From assembly GCA_022822005.1 (NCBI GenBank), contig JAJECO010000061.1, positions 20,720 to 84,719 on the forward strand: a stretch of DNA of 64,000 nt. The letters are read 5' to 3'. The translations under genes were made by a program, and so were the position numbers. The notes under the pieces are model-generated. The model was not told where the DNA came from, did not search any database, and saw only the letters and a list, made by a program, of their open reading frames with translations. The stretch comes from Candidatus Poribacteria bacterium. Its GTDB lineage: Bacteria; Poribacteria; WGA-4E; PCPOR2b. Positions 25,727-34,200 of the stretch are shown here, in pieces (the first letter of the stretch is position 1; each line of letters starts with the position of its first letter).

Positions 25727-27205
25727 TCATTTTTTTCTTTGAAGCGCTTCTTCAGCAGCGTTAGTTCCAGAGATGCGCCCGAAAACCGTGCCAGCCATCA
25801 TCCCTGCACCGGAGGGATAATTTCCATGCCATAATCCGCCTACCATCTCACCAGCAGCATAGAGTCCGGGGATAGGATAATCCATGGTGTGGACCACCTG
25901 ACAATCGGGTGTGACCCGCAGGCCACCAAAGGTGAAAGTCATGCCACATACCACCGGAAAGCCCTCGAAAGGAGGCGTATCTATGGGAAGCGCCCAGTTG
26001 GTTCGGGGTGGTGTGATGCCTATAGCACTTTTCCCGTCAAGTTTAAAGGGATTAAATTCGCCCTGCCGGATGGCAGCATTAAATTCACGCACGGTGTGAG
26101 TGAGTGCCGCGATGTCTTCGATGCCTAACCGTTCTGCAAGATTGTCCAAGGTGTTTGCTTTGAAACCGGTAGCTTTCTCGTATCCCCTGATGACCTCTAA
26201 CTGTCGATGCTTTTGGTCAAAAATTTGGAACGCTATCCCCTGAGGTTGAGCGAGTATGGCTCTCCCAATCTTCGCGTACGTGAGCCCCCGCCAAGTCTCT
26301 CCTTCGTCTATGAATCGATGCCCGTTGAGGTTGACCATTATCCCGAAGGGATAGGAATAGCGGCTCCAGAAATCTCCTCTGATATCGGGACCGGGGACGT
26401 CGAAGGCTGGACGGTTTAGGTCTTGAGGTGAGGCGTGACAACTTGACCAGCTTCCATAGGGCAATGCCCCACTCTCCATTCCCATGGTGAGTCCGGCGCC
26501 GGTGTTGTAGGGAACCCCCCGCAGCTTGATAGCTTCCCACTCGGGACCGAGGTGCTGGGCACGCATTTCGGGATTGGATTCGAAGCTGCCGCAAGCCAGA
26601 ACCACTGCTTCACCGTGGAAGTTACAGTAACCCTGCGATGTTTTTGCGCGTATTCCCGTTACCCTGCCTTGGGAGTCCTGAAGTAAGCCTATCGCACTGG
26701 TGTCGTAATACACAGATACGCCCATCTTCTCAGCTGTCCCGAACCATTGTTCTTGAAGGCTGTAACCGCCGCCCTTGAATGATACCACGTTGGCAGACAC
26801 CGGGTTGGCATAGGTTGGAACCCAAGTATGTCCGTGGGAACTCATCCACCGGACAGCCGAAGCAGCTTGAGAAACCAAAACTTCCGCGAGTTCCGGGGCG
26901 CTCTTGCCTTCTGTGACGGTCATAATATCATCGTAGTAATCCGCAGCAGTGTACCTGCCAATCTTCTCAGCCATACGACGGAGATCTTCCGACGAGGTGC
27001 CGGACAGCAATGGCGTCAACCCGTCCATGCCGTCGTAAGGAAACCGCATGTGCACGGTCAGTGCGCTGTTTCCGCCTCGGTATTGGCGTGGTGCCTTCTC
27101 GATAACCACGACCTCCGCTCCGCGCTCCCGTGCCGCTACAGCCGATGAAAGGGCGGCATTGCCAGCACCAACCACGATTACCTGTGTCCAGACTTCAGTA
27201 TCCAT
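25727..27205 (-). CDS. FAD-dependent oxidoreductase, tricarballylate dehydrogenase (TcuA)-like
   Basis: 492 aa flavoprotein of the fumarate reductase/succinate dehydrogenase family. FAD-binding VVGAGNAALSSAVAA (about 11-25) with VVVIEKAP, a central GHRFIDEGE stretch of the reductase domain, and C-terminal GLYAAGEMVGG for FAD. TcuA oxidises tricarballylate to cis-aconitate. No TcuB or TcuC partner is nearby; the companion is a sugar isomerase 12 bases upstream, so the substrate may be different. Confidence 0.8.
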   Translation of the reverse strand: MDTEVWTQVIVVGAGNAALSSAVAARERGAEVVVIEKAPRQYRGGNSALTVHMRFPYDGMDGLTPLLSGTSSEDLRRMAEKIGRYTAADYYDDIMTVTEGKSAPELAEVLVSQAASAVRWMSSHGHTWVPTYANPVSANVVSFKGGGYSLQEQWFGTAEKMGVSVYYDTSAIGLLQDSQGRVTGIRAKTSQGYCNFHGEAVVLACGSFESNPEMRAQHLGPEWEAIKLRGVPYNTGAGLTMGMESGALPYGSWSSCHASPQDLNRPAFDVPGPDIRGDFWSRYSYPFGIMVNLNGHRFIDEGETWRGLTYAKIGRAILAQPQGIAFQIFDQKHRQLEVIRGYEKATGFKANTLDNLAERLGIEDIAALTHTVREFNAAIRQGEFNPFKLDGKSAIGITPPRTNWALPIDTPPFEGFPVVCGMTFTFGGLRVTPDCQVVHTMDYPIPGLYAAGEMVGGLWHGNYPSGAGMMAGTVFGRISGTNAAEEALQRKK

Positions 27206-27217
27206 GACTTTTTCCGT

Positions 27218-28219
27218 TCAAGCCTGATTCGCTTTCCAACGTTTATGCAATTCCTCGGCTTCCCACCACGATGGCCCCTTCGGTTCTTCTAACACCATCG
27301 GTTGGATAAATGCCGCGGTCTTTTTCAAGCCCTCCTCAATTTCGATGTACTCGCTCTCCATCTCAAGTGAGAGGATACCTTCGTAGCCCAGGAAGCGCAG
27401 CGTCGTGATGACCTCGCGCCAAGTCTGATCATCGTGTCCCCAACCGGGCAGCGTAAACGACCAGCCGCGCTGTTCGGGATGAATTGAGTCCGTTGAGTCA
27501 AACAGTCCATGGAGCCGGGCATTGGGCTCGTGGATGAGGGTGTCCTTGAGATGAACGTTTTCGATGAGGTCGCCGAGGTAGTGCATCGCTGCAAAAGGAT
27601 CAATACCCTGGACCCACATATGCGAGATGTCGAAGTTGCAGGCAACGACCGGACCAATTTCATCACGCAGCCGCATCAGTTTCGCCGGTGTATGGATCAT
27701 ATCGAGAATTTGCATCTCAAAACACAGGGTCACGCCATGATCCGAGGCAATCTTCCCATGCTCTGTCCAGTACGGGATAAGTCTCTTTTCCCACTGCCAT
27801 TCCAGTGCTTCAGGAAAACCTTCCTTATCGGTGTTGACAATCCAGTTAGGAGATGTGTCTCCCTCCGCTCCCTCGGGCACCCCGGCAACTACAACCAAAC
27901 GAGTAACGCCGATCTTTTCCATCAGTGCACACGCCTGTTGAAATTGACGGGAATATTCTGCGGCAACCTGCGTATCTGGCGATAGCGGAGCACCGTGGGC
28001 AGCGAATGAGTAGATTTCAAGACCGTGCTTGGCATAGATTTCAAGCCAGCGACGACGTTCTCCTTCGTCTGCGACTAATGTATCCACGTCGCAGTACCGC
28101 GTAAGATCGGTTTCGGTTGCATCTACCTCGACTGCCTTTACTCCAAGTTTTTGACAGAATTTAAGGCCCGCTTCAAATCCAAATTTCATGATGAAAAATG
28201 TATTGATCCCAAGTTTCAT
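27218..28219 (-). CDS. Sugar phosphate isomerase/epimerase (AP endonuclease 2 TIM barrel)
   Basis: 333 aa TIM-barrel protein of the xylose-isomerase-like/AP-endonuclease-2 family. Metal-ligand-type motifs: LCFEMQ (Glu), NFDISHMW (Asp and His), NVHLKD (His) and a C-terminal LSLEMES (Glu). Such enzymes isomerise or epimerise keto sugars or inositols. GGAGCGGG precedes the ATG. First gene of a two-gene unit with the flavoprotein; divergent from the UPF0261 operon. Confidence 0.87.
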   Translation of the reverse strand: MKLGINTFFIMKFGFEAGLKFCQKLGVKAVEVDATETDLTRYCDVDTLVADEGERRRWLEIYAKHGLEIYSFAAHGAPLSPDTQVAAEYSRQFQQACALMEKIGVTRLVVVAGVPEGAEGDTSPNWIVNTDKEGFPEALEWQWEKRLIPYWTEHGKIASDHGVTLCFEMQILDMIHTPAKLMRLRDEIGPVVACNFDISHMWVQGIDPFAAMHYLGDLIENVHLKDTLIHEPNARLHGLFDSTDSIHPEQRGWSFTLPGWGHDDQTWREVITTLRFLGYEGILSLEMESEYIEIEEGLKKTAAFIQPMVLEEPKGPSWWEAEELHKRWKANQA

Positions 28220-28281
28220 GTGACCCGCTCCTTCCCCGTAAAATGAATGACTTTGTGTGGTTTTTCATCTCCTAAGTTTTT

Positions 28282-28310
28282 ATTCTAGTCCATACCCTAA
28301 CGGTTGCCAC
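28282..28310 (-). promoter_or_regulatory. Possible promoter for the sugar isomerase gene
   Basis: Minus strand GTGGCA (28310-28305), 17-base spacer, TAGAAT (28287-28282). The -10 box is 5/6 and the -35 box 4/6 of consensus. Confidence 0.35.
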
Positions 28311-28490
28311 GAGAGGGTGTAACCATTATACGCGTCCACTAAGCGATGTCAATAAGAAATGCTTGATCGTGGGGCGCAGACTGGAGTGACGCGCAACGCT
28401 GGAATCTGTGATGTAAAGATCTATGACTACCGTATATCTCTCACTTTTTTATTGCCCGCTGGGGGATGATATGATATGATGCGATTACGC

Positions 28491-28496
28491 TATAAT
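28491..28496 (+). promoter_or_regulatory. Consensus -10 box upstream of the UPF0261/PhyH operon
   Basis: A perfect TATAAT, 42 bases before the ATG at 28538. No good -35 hexamer lies at 16-18 bases, so an activator may be needed if this is the promoter. Confidence 0.4.
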
Positions 28497-28537
28497 ATGA
28501 GTATCGGACGAATAACTTCAAATGGAGGAGAACATCA

Positions 28538-29752
28538 ATGGCAAAAACGGTTGGCATCGTTGGAACGTTGGACACAAAAGGTATGGAATTTCAGTTTATA
28601 AAAGAACAGATCGAGGCGAGCGGCACCGCCACATGCGTTGTCAACACAGGTATTTTGGGAGATTCACACTTTGCCCCTGATGTCTCCGCCGGTGAGGTTG
28701 CGGAAGCAGGGGGCACGTCACTACAAGCCCTTCAAGATGGAGGAGACCGTGGCGTGGCTGTGGCGGCGATGGCGGAAGGCGCAGCGAAGATTATCGCCGA
28801 ATTGCAATGTGATGGAAAGATTGATGGCGTGATCTCGCTTGGTGGCTCAGCCGGGACCACAATCGGAACAACAGCGATGCGTGCGGTTCCTGTTGGTGTG
28901 CCAAAGATCATGGTTTCAACCTTGGCTTCCGGCGATACAAGTCCCTATGTGGATACGAAGGACATCTCAATGATGTATTCTGTCGTGGATATTGCGGGTA
29001 TCAACAGCCTATCGCGACAGATCTTAGCAAACGCAGCCGGCGCTATCGTGGGCATGGTTAATGCGGAAGTACCAGCGGCAGAGGACAAGCCGTTGATCGG
29101 TGCTACAATGTTCGGTGTAACCACGCCATGTGTGACCAAGGCGCGTGAATTGCTTGAAGATGCCGGTTACGAGGTCCTCGTCTTTCATGCCACCGGCGCC
29201 GGTGGTCGGGCAATGGAGGATCTGGTCAAAGGTGGATTTATCGTCGGCGTACTCGATGCTACGACGACAGAACTTGCCGATGAACTGGTCGGAGGAGTTT
29301 TGAGTGCGGGCCCAGACCGCTTGGAAGCAGCGGGTGATCTTGGGGTGCCCCAGGTAGTTGCGCCGGGCGCGTTAGACATGGTCAACTTCGGGCCTCCCGA
29401 TACGGTGCCAGAACAGTTCAGCGATCGGACATTCTACCAGCACAACCCAACGGTAACACTGATGCGAACGACAGTTGAGGAGAACGCCGAACTGGGCAAG
29501 ATTATGGGACAGAAGTTAAGCCAAGCCAAAGGACCCACGACGGTGATAATTCCAAAGCAGGGAGTCTCGGCAATCGATAAAGAAGGACAACCTTTCTACT
29601 CAGCGGAAGCAGAGGCAGCTTGGATCGAAAATCTGAAGGCGAATCTTGAGGACAACGTTACATTAATCGAAATGGACAACCACATCAACGACGATGCCTT
29701 TGCGACGAAGTTGGTGGAAACGTTGTTGGCAAGCTTGGACGGTGATGCGTAG
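28538..29752 (+). CDS. Tm-1-like ATP-binding protein (UPF0261)
   Basis: 404 aa. Start motif VGIVGTLDTKG, central SLGGSAGTT and ATGAGGRAMEDL loops are typical of UPF0261, whose plant homologue is the N-terminal domain of the Tm-1 virus-resistance protein. In bacteria it is often beside a phosphoenolpyruvate-hydrolase-like TIM-barrel protein, which is absent here. It binds ATP; the reaction is unknown. First gene of an operon with three PhyH oxygenases, an enolase-superfamily protein and an epimerase. AGGAGG-type ribosome site present. Confidence 0.88.
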   Translation: MAKTVGIVGTLDTKGMEFQFIKEQIEASGTATCVVNTGILGDSHFAPDVSAGEVAEAGGTSLQALQDGGDRGVAVAAMAEGAAKIIAELQCDGKIDGVISLGGSAGTTIGTTAMRAVPVGVPKIMVSTLASGDTSPYVDTKDISMMYSVVDIAGINSLSRQILANAAGAIVGMVNAEVPAAEDKPLIGATMFGVTTPCVTKARELLEDAGYEVLVFHATGAGGRAMEDLVKGGFIVGVLDATTTELADELVGGVLSAGPDRLEAAGDLGVPQVVAPGALDMVNFGPPDTVPEQFSDRTFYQHNPTVTLMRTTVEENAELGKIMGQKLSQAKGPTTVIIPKQGVSAIDKEGQPFYSAEAEAAWIENLKANLEDNVTLIEMDNHINDDAFATKLVETLLASLDGDA

Positions 29753-29786
29753 TGCCTGAGTGCCTTACGGATGAAAGGAAAATGAC

Positions 29787-30470
29787 ATGCCTCTTACACC
29801 AGTTCTCTCACGGCAACAAACCCAGCGTTATTGTGAAGACAATTTCCTGCTGGTATCAGGGTTGATTCCGGACGCTATCGCGGAGCGAGCAGAAGCGGCA
29901 ATGTGGCGGTGGATCGGGCTTCAACCCGACGATCCAGAATCGTGGGAGAACGCGCACCCTCCGGAAACATGCCAAGATCCTGATGTCCTTGCTGTCTATA
30001 CGCCACAACTCCTAACCGCCGCGGCCCAACTTGGCGAGGGCGACATGGCTCCCGACGTTTACCGTCCACCGCAGGGTGTACGACCCATCAATGTGTTCCC
30101 ACAGACGGGTGAATGGGAACCACCGGGATCGCATATTGACCACGCCATCAAGGAGCACGGACACAAAACATTCCCCCCCGCCTTTCGCGTTGCAACCCTC
30201 ACCTATCTGATTGACGTAGAACCCCACGGCGGCGGTACGATCGTTTGGCCGGGGTCTCGTGACAAAATTGAGGCACTGGCTCGTAGCGATCCTGCCCGTT
30301 ACGAATATATGTGGGTTCTCAATCAGGAATATGACCGCGAGGAACTGGGGAGCTGCGTGGAGTTAACCCCCAAACGCGGGGATGTGCTCTTCTATCACGT
30401 CTTCTGTGCTCATTCTGGTAGTAAAAACGTTGGACGAGTCCCCCGTTTTGCCCTCCCCTGTAAATGGTAA
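29787..30470 (+). CDS. PhyH-like oxygenase, short form, canonical HxD
   Basis: 227 aa, a compact member of the PhyH family. Iron site: His116-Ile-Asp118 (GSHIDHA) and distal His209 (CAHSGSKN), 93 residues apart; Arg220 eleven residues on suits 2-oxoglutarate. It ends shortly after the Arg (FALPCKW), shorter than its neighbours. An AAGGA ribosome site precedes the ATG. Same operon as UPF0261 and the HxA pair; the only one of the operon's three PhyH proteins with a complete carboxylate facial triad. Confidence 0.8.
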   Translation: MPLTPVLSRQQTQRYCEDNFLLVSGLIPDAIAERAEAAMWRWIGLQPDDPESWENAHPPETCQDPDVLAVYTPQLLTAAAQLGEGDMAPDVYRPPQGVRPINVFPQTGEWEPPGSHIDHAIKEHGHKTFPPAFRVATLTYLIDVEPHGGGTIVWPGSRDKIEALARSDPARYEYMWVLNQEYDREELGSCVELTPKRGDVLFYHVFCAHSGSKNVGRVPRFALPCKW

Positions 30471-30548
30471 TAGCATAAAAAAAGGGAACAAAATTGCCCA
30501 GCTATACAGCGTATTCTGACAGATAGAATCAATGGAGGTTTTCAGTTA

Positions 30549-31370
30549 ATGACACCCGAGCAGAGATACCTATTTGATGTTACCGGATATTTACACCTAG
30601 AAAATGTGCTTACGGGAGATGCATTGCAAGAAACCCAAGAAGCGATTGATCGATATATCCAAACGCCAGAGAATGAACTCCCGCCCGGATTCGAGATCCA
30701 AGGGCTCCATCAACACGGCTTTGCATTCGATAAATGCCTTGAAGCCTTGACGCTCCATCCGGTTACATGGCCAATTGTCAAGGAACTGACCTTTGACAAA
30801 CCGCGTTTTGCCAGAGGATCGCTCAAACGGGAACAACACACAGACTGGAAAGGCGGGGAGCGGGCACGTACGAACCCAGGTGGGCTGCACTGCGCCCGAG
30901 ATGACTACGGTTGGTACAGTACCCTTTATAAGGTCAAGGACGGGCAGATCTATTGTGATGACTTTGTCGCCTTCTTCTATTTTACCGATGTTTACCCCGG
31001 CGACGGCGGGTTGATTGTGATCCCCGGTTCTCACAAGAGTGAGTTTCAGCGTCCAAAAGATTTATTGACCCTTGACGAAGGGGATGGATTTGATCCAGAG
31101 CCAGATCCAGTGTTTACGAATATCACCGCACGGGCGGGGGATGTCATAATTATATCGGAGCTCCTCACCCACGGTGTCTTGCGATGGAGACCCACGGATC
31201 GAGACCGTCGTATACTGGTCCTGCGCTACAAGCCGCAGTATATGGGGACGCATAGGTTCCCACAGCCGATCCTAGACCGGTTGTCACCAGAGACGCTTGA
31301 ACTGGTTGCATCAGCGGGGTTCCAACATACCAAAGAAATCGTTAAACAGGACATCGTTCATCTCTCTTGA
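30549..31370 (+). CDS. PhyH-family protein with HCA metal site (tandem copy 1)
   Basis: 273 aa. PhyH fold is clear: an FDVTGYLHL start, GDGGLIVIPGSHKSEF (151-166) and an ARAGDVIIISELLTHG distal-His region. The proximal motif is His114-Cys115-Ala116 followed by Arg-Asp-Asp, instead of His-x-Asp. Distal His208 is 94 residues later, the same spacing as in two HxD proteins here, so His114 is very likely the proximal ligand. Arg220 or Arg221 may bind 2-oxoglutarate. An HxA/HxG site is known from 2-oxoglutarate halogenases (SyrB2, WelO5). GGAGG precedes the ATG. Tandem paralogue of the next gene. Confidence 0.82.
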   Translation: MTPEQRYLFDVTGYLHLENVLTGDALQETQEAIDRYIQTPENELPPGFEIQGLHQHGFAFDKCLEALTLHPVTWPIVKELTFDKPRFARGSLKREQHTDWKGGERARTNPGGLHCARDDYGWYSTLYKVKDGQIYCDDFVAFFYFTDVYPGDGGLIVIPGSHKSEFQRPKDLLTLDEGDGFDPEPDPVFTNITARAGDVIIISELLTHGVLRWRPTDRDRRILVLRYKPQYMGTHRFPQPILDRLSPETLELVASAGFQHTKEIVKQDIVHLS

Positions 31371-31384
31371 GGCGGAGGTTCTCA

Positions 31385-32203
31385 ATGACACCGAAACAAA
31401 GGTATCTCTTTGATGTGACAGGTTATCTTCACCTAAGGAATGTGCTCGGTCCCGAGGAACTTCAAAATGCACAAGAAGCCATTGAGCGATGCCGTCAGAC
31501 ACCGCCGGACCAACTTCCGCCCGGTATCGAAAAGCAGGGGGAGGGGTTTTCGTACGGTTTTTCGTTTGATAAAGCCTTGGAAGCGTTGACGCTCCATCCG
31601 GTAACTTGGCACATGATAAAAGAGCTGACCGGTGGAAAACCACGTCTTAACCGGGGAACGCTTGCTATCAATACGCACGAAAAGCGTCAGCTAACCCGCT
31701 TCCACTGCGCTCGGGAAGACCTCGGTTGGATTACTCGGCGCTATGAGGTTAAGGATGGGCAGGTTTTCGCCAATGATCTTGTGGCTTTCTTCTATTTTAC
31801 TGACGTGTTTCCCGGCGATGGTGGATTGGTTGTGATTCCGGGGTCTCACAAGAGCGAATTCGAGCGTCCGGACGGTCTGTTTTTCCCAGATCCTGATGAC
31901 CCTGATCCTGAACTACATCCAGCAATGACAAATATCACACCTCGCGCTGGCGATGTGGTGCTGATTTCGGAGCTTCTCACGCATGGGGTTTTGGTCTGGA
32001 AACCAACTGATCGAGATCGCCGTTTCCTAATTCTACGGTACAAAACCCAGTACTTTGAGGATGCATCGGGGGACACGAATCCGGTTCCCGAGGAGGTACT
32101 CGCGAGACTGGCGCCAGAGACACGAGAGCTAACTGAGCCTGCGTTTTATACAGATATCAAGGAGATTGCCAAACAGGATAGAGTTGCGCTGACGATTGAC
32201 TAA
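31385..32203 (+). CDS. PhyH-family protein with HCA metal site (tandem copy 2)
   Basis: 272 aa from ATG 31385, which has GGAGG upstream; the stop of copy 1 is 14 bases before. Same layout as copy 1 (MTPKQRYLFDVTGYLHL start, GDGGLVVIPGSHKSEF, SELLTHGV). Proximal site is His107-Cys108-Ala109-Arg-Glu-Asp, distal His200 is 93 residues later, and Arg212/Arg213 follow. The copies clearly arose by duplication but have diverged between the N-terminal third and the metal site and at the C-terminus, suggesting different substrates rather than gene dosage. Confidence 0.82.
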   Translation: MTPKQRYLFDVTGYLHLRNVLGPEELQNAQEAIERCRQTPPDQLPPGIEKQGEGFSYGFSFDKALEALTLHPVTWHMIKELTGGKPRLNRGTLAINTHEKRQLTRFHCAREDLGWITRRYEVKDGQVFANDLVAFFYFTDVFPGDGGLVVIPGSHKSEFERPDGLFFPDPDDPDPELHPAMTNITPRAGDVVLISELLTHGVLVWKPTDRDRRFLILRYKTQYFEDASGDTNPVPEEVLARLAPETRELTEPAFYTDIKEIAKQDRVALTID

Positions 32204-32244
32204 CCGGGTAAGGACTATTTTCCATTCCAGAATAGGAGACCACC

Positions 32245-33477
32245 ATGAAAATCACCGATATTGAATGTATCCCAATTGTTATGCCACTTGCGGAACGCTA
32301 CAGCGATCACCACGGTCGTGTCCGCATGGGCGATATTGATGAACACCTCGTTGTCAAGGTTCACACAGATAATGGACTGATCGGCTACGGCGATTATGAA
32401 GATGATCCTAATCCAATTCCACAGTCGATTATCGACACACTCATCGGGCGCAGCCCGTTCGACTTTCTCCATAATAATTTTAATATGGCACTCGGCATGG
32501 CGCTCTATGATGTGATGGGGAAACACCTCGGCGTGCCGGCTTACAAGCTGATGGGGCAAAAAGTGCGCGATGCTGTGTCTGTGGCAGCGTGGACAAGACC
32601 ATGTCCGCCGGAGGTTTTTGCCAGCGAAATCCAACGCGCTGCCTCGGAGGGTTATACCATCTTTAAGATGCACTCCGGTGAATTATGGGATGTGATTGAG
32701 CAGACCCGTCTTGCCGCAGAGGTCGCGCCGCCCGGATTCAAGATTCACTGGGACTTCAACCACAACCGGAGCTTGGCAGTGGTTCTACCAATCATCAATG
32801 AATTGGAGAAGAACCACCCGATTGTCGGTTACATCGAAGACCCGCTGCCTTGGACGGATATTGATGGTTGGCGGAAACTGCGCGAGAAAACACGCCTTCC
32901 GCTCATCATGCACGTTCCTCAACTCGGTGGCATTCAAGAAGTCATCCAAGGTTGCGCCGATATCTACATGATCGGAGGGGGAATTGGTACGACCCTGATG
33001 AAGGGATTTGCGTATGGACAGGCAAATATCCAAGCGCTCCTCCAACAGAGCGGTGGTACACTGATGAAAGCGTTGACGCTGCACCAAGCGGCTGTCCTGC
33101 CGAGCGCAACCGCCCATACGATAAACCTCGACGACCAATACTCAGAGGATATAACAGCGGAGCGCATTCCAGTGATTGAAGGATTTTCCCCTGTGCCTGA
33201 AAAGCCCGGACTCGGTTTTGAGGTGGACGAAGATGCCATCGCACGATTTGCCTCAGGGACACCGTTGACAACAGGGAGAATCATCGGCATTTTGTCCCTG
33301 CCCGGTGGTCACAAATTTTACACCCCTCGCTCCTTAAGTGTCGCAAGGTTGACGGGCCATGAGGAAGGTGCGATACGGGGAATTAACTTCGAGAAATGGG
33401 AAGACGATGGTTCGTCCGAATTTAATCGTATCTATGAACGGGTGGAGCGGGAAGGTTCGTTCATGGCAGATAAATAG
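32245..33477 (+). CDS. Enolase-superfamily protein (mandelate racemase/muconate lactonizing type), unusual site
   Basis: 410 aa. An N-terminal capping domain (about 1-110) and a barrel. Visible catalytic positions: Lys141 in IFKMHSG (a second Lys of KxK is replaced by His143), Asp170 in HWDFN, Glu198 in YIEDP. The third metal ligand, normally Glu or Asp, falls in IMHVPQ (221-226), which has no acid. LTLHQAA may hold the His of the His/Asp dyad. The family abstracts a proton next to a carboxylate; with one ligand missing, a dehydratase/racemase role is uncertain. Operon member, AGGAG before the ATG. Confidence 0.82.
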   Translation: MKITDIECIPIVMPLAERYSDHHGRVRMGDIDEHLVVKVHTDNGLIGYGDYEDDPNPIPQSIIDTLIGRSPFDFLHNNFNMALGMALYDVMGKHLGVPAYKLMGQKVRDAVSVAAWTRPCPPEVFASEIQRAASEGYTIFKMHSGELWDVIEQTRLAAEVAPPGFKIHWDFNHNRSLAVVLPIINELEKNHPIVGYIEDPLPWTDIDGWRKLREKTRLPLIMHVPQLGGIQEVIQGCADIYMIGGGIGTTLMKGFAYGQANIQALLQQSGGTLMKALTLHQAAVLPSATAHTINLDDQYSEDITAERIPVIEGFSPVPEKPGLGFEVDEDAIARFASGTPLTTGRIIGILSLPGGHKFYTPRSLSVARLTGHEEGAIRGINFEKWEDDGSSEFNRIYERVEREGSFMADK

Positions 33478-33487
33478 GAGAGAAAAA

Positions 33488-34162
33488 ATGAAAGTCCTCA
33501 TTACCGGTGCCGCCGGTGCCGTTGGTTCAACCCTTGTAAAAGGTATGAAAGATCGACACACGATTCGCGGACTTGACCGCTTGCCGATGCCCGATCTTGA
33601 AGACACAATCGAAGGCGATGTGGCTGACTTCGACACCATGCTCAAAGCTACGGAGGGCATGGAGGCGGTCATCCATCTTACCGGAACCGACAGTGAGTGG
33701 GAAGCAGCCCTGCAAAGTAATTTCATTGGCACCTACAACACGCTCGAAGCTGCACGCCTGAACAGCGTAAAACGGATTGCGTATGCCAGCCGCGCTGGCG
33801 TGCTTGGTCCCTATCCGAAAAGTATCAAGCGGACAGTTGATATGCCAACCAAACCCGTTGGCAACTATACGGTTAGCAAAGTGTTCGGTGAGGCGATGGG
33901 ATATTCCTACGCGAACCGATACGATATGGAATTCGTTGCCGTCCGCATCGGAAATTTTAACCGTGATAGACCATTGCCCGAACACCCACACCATCTTGGG
34001 CATGGCGATGCAGTCCGTCTGTTTGAGCAGGCAATAACGCATCCGGACGTAAAGTTTGAGATTGTGTTTGGTGTCTCGGACAGCAATTGGCCCCTGTATG
34101 ACCTTGATCATGGACGCCTTGCAATTGGCTATTATCCCCAAGATCGCTATGAGCATAAATAG
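33488..34162 (+). CDS. NAD-dependent epimerase/dehydratase (extended SDR)
   Basis: 224 aa from ATG 33488, which has AGGAGAG upstream; the frame is open further back inside the enolase-type gene but without a ribosome site. The GAAGAVGS glycine motif is at residues 7-14 and YTVSKVFGE carries the YxxxK catalytic pair. At 224 residues it is shorter than most epimerases, resembling the uronate dehydrogenase-like members. Last gene of the UPF0261/PhyH operon; with the enolase-type protein it suggests an acid-sugar pathway. Confidence 0.83.
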   Translation: MKVLITGAAGAVGSTLVKGMKDRHTIRGLDRLPMPDLEDTIEGDVADFDTMLKATEGMEAVIHLTGTDSEWEAALQSNFIGTYNTLEAARLNSVKRIAYASRAGVLGPYPKSIKRTVDMPTKPVGNYTVSKVFGEAMGYSYANRYDMEFVAVRIGNFNRDRPLPEHPHHLGHGDAVRLFEQAITHPDVKFEIVFGVSDSNWPLYDLDHGRLAIGYYPQDRYEHK

Positions 34163-34200
34163 AACCGAGATAGCAACTGTGGACTTATGGGAGCGGAACG

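Larger units (their letters stand above)
28220..28537. other. 318-base divergent intergenic region
   Basis: No gene is visible. It separates the sugar isomerase (minus) from the UPF0261 operon (plus) and must hold both promoters. Candidate boxes are listed separately (28282-28310 minus; 28491-28496 plus). A short ATGAT/ATATGAT-type direct repeat lies at 28466-28480, just before the plus -10 box, and could be an operator; no clear palindrome was found. Confidence 0.6.

Noticed and set aside
33527..34156. 209-codon minus-strand frame
   Set aside because: Antisense to the well-supported epimerase gene; composition and motifs do not suggest a protein.
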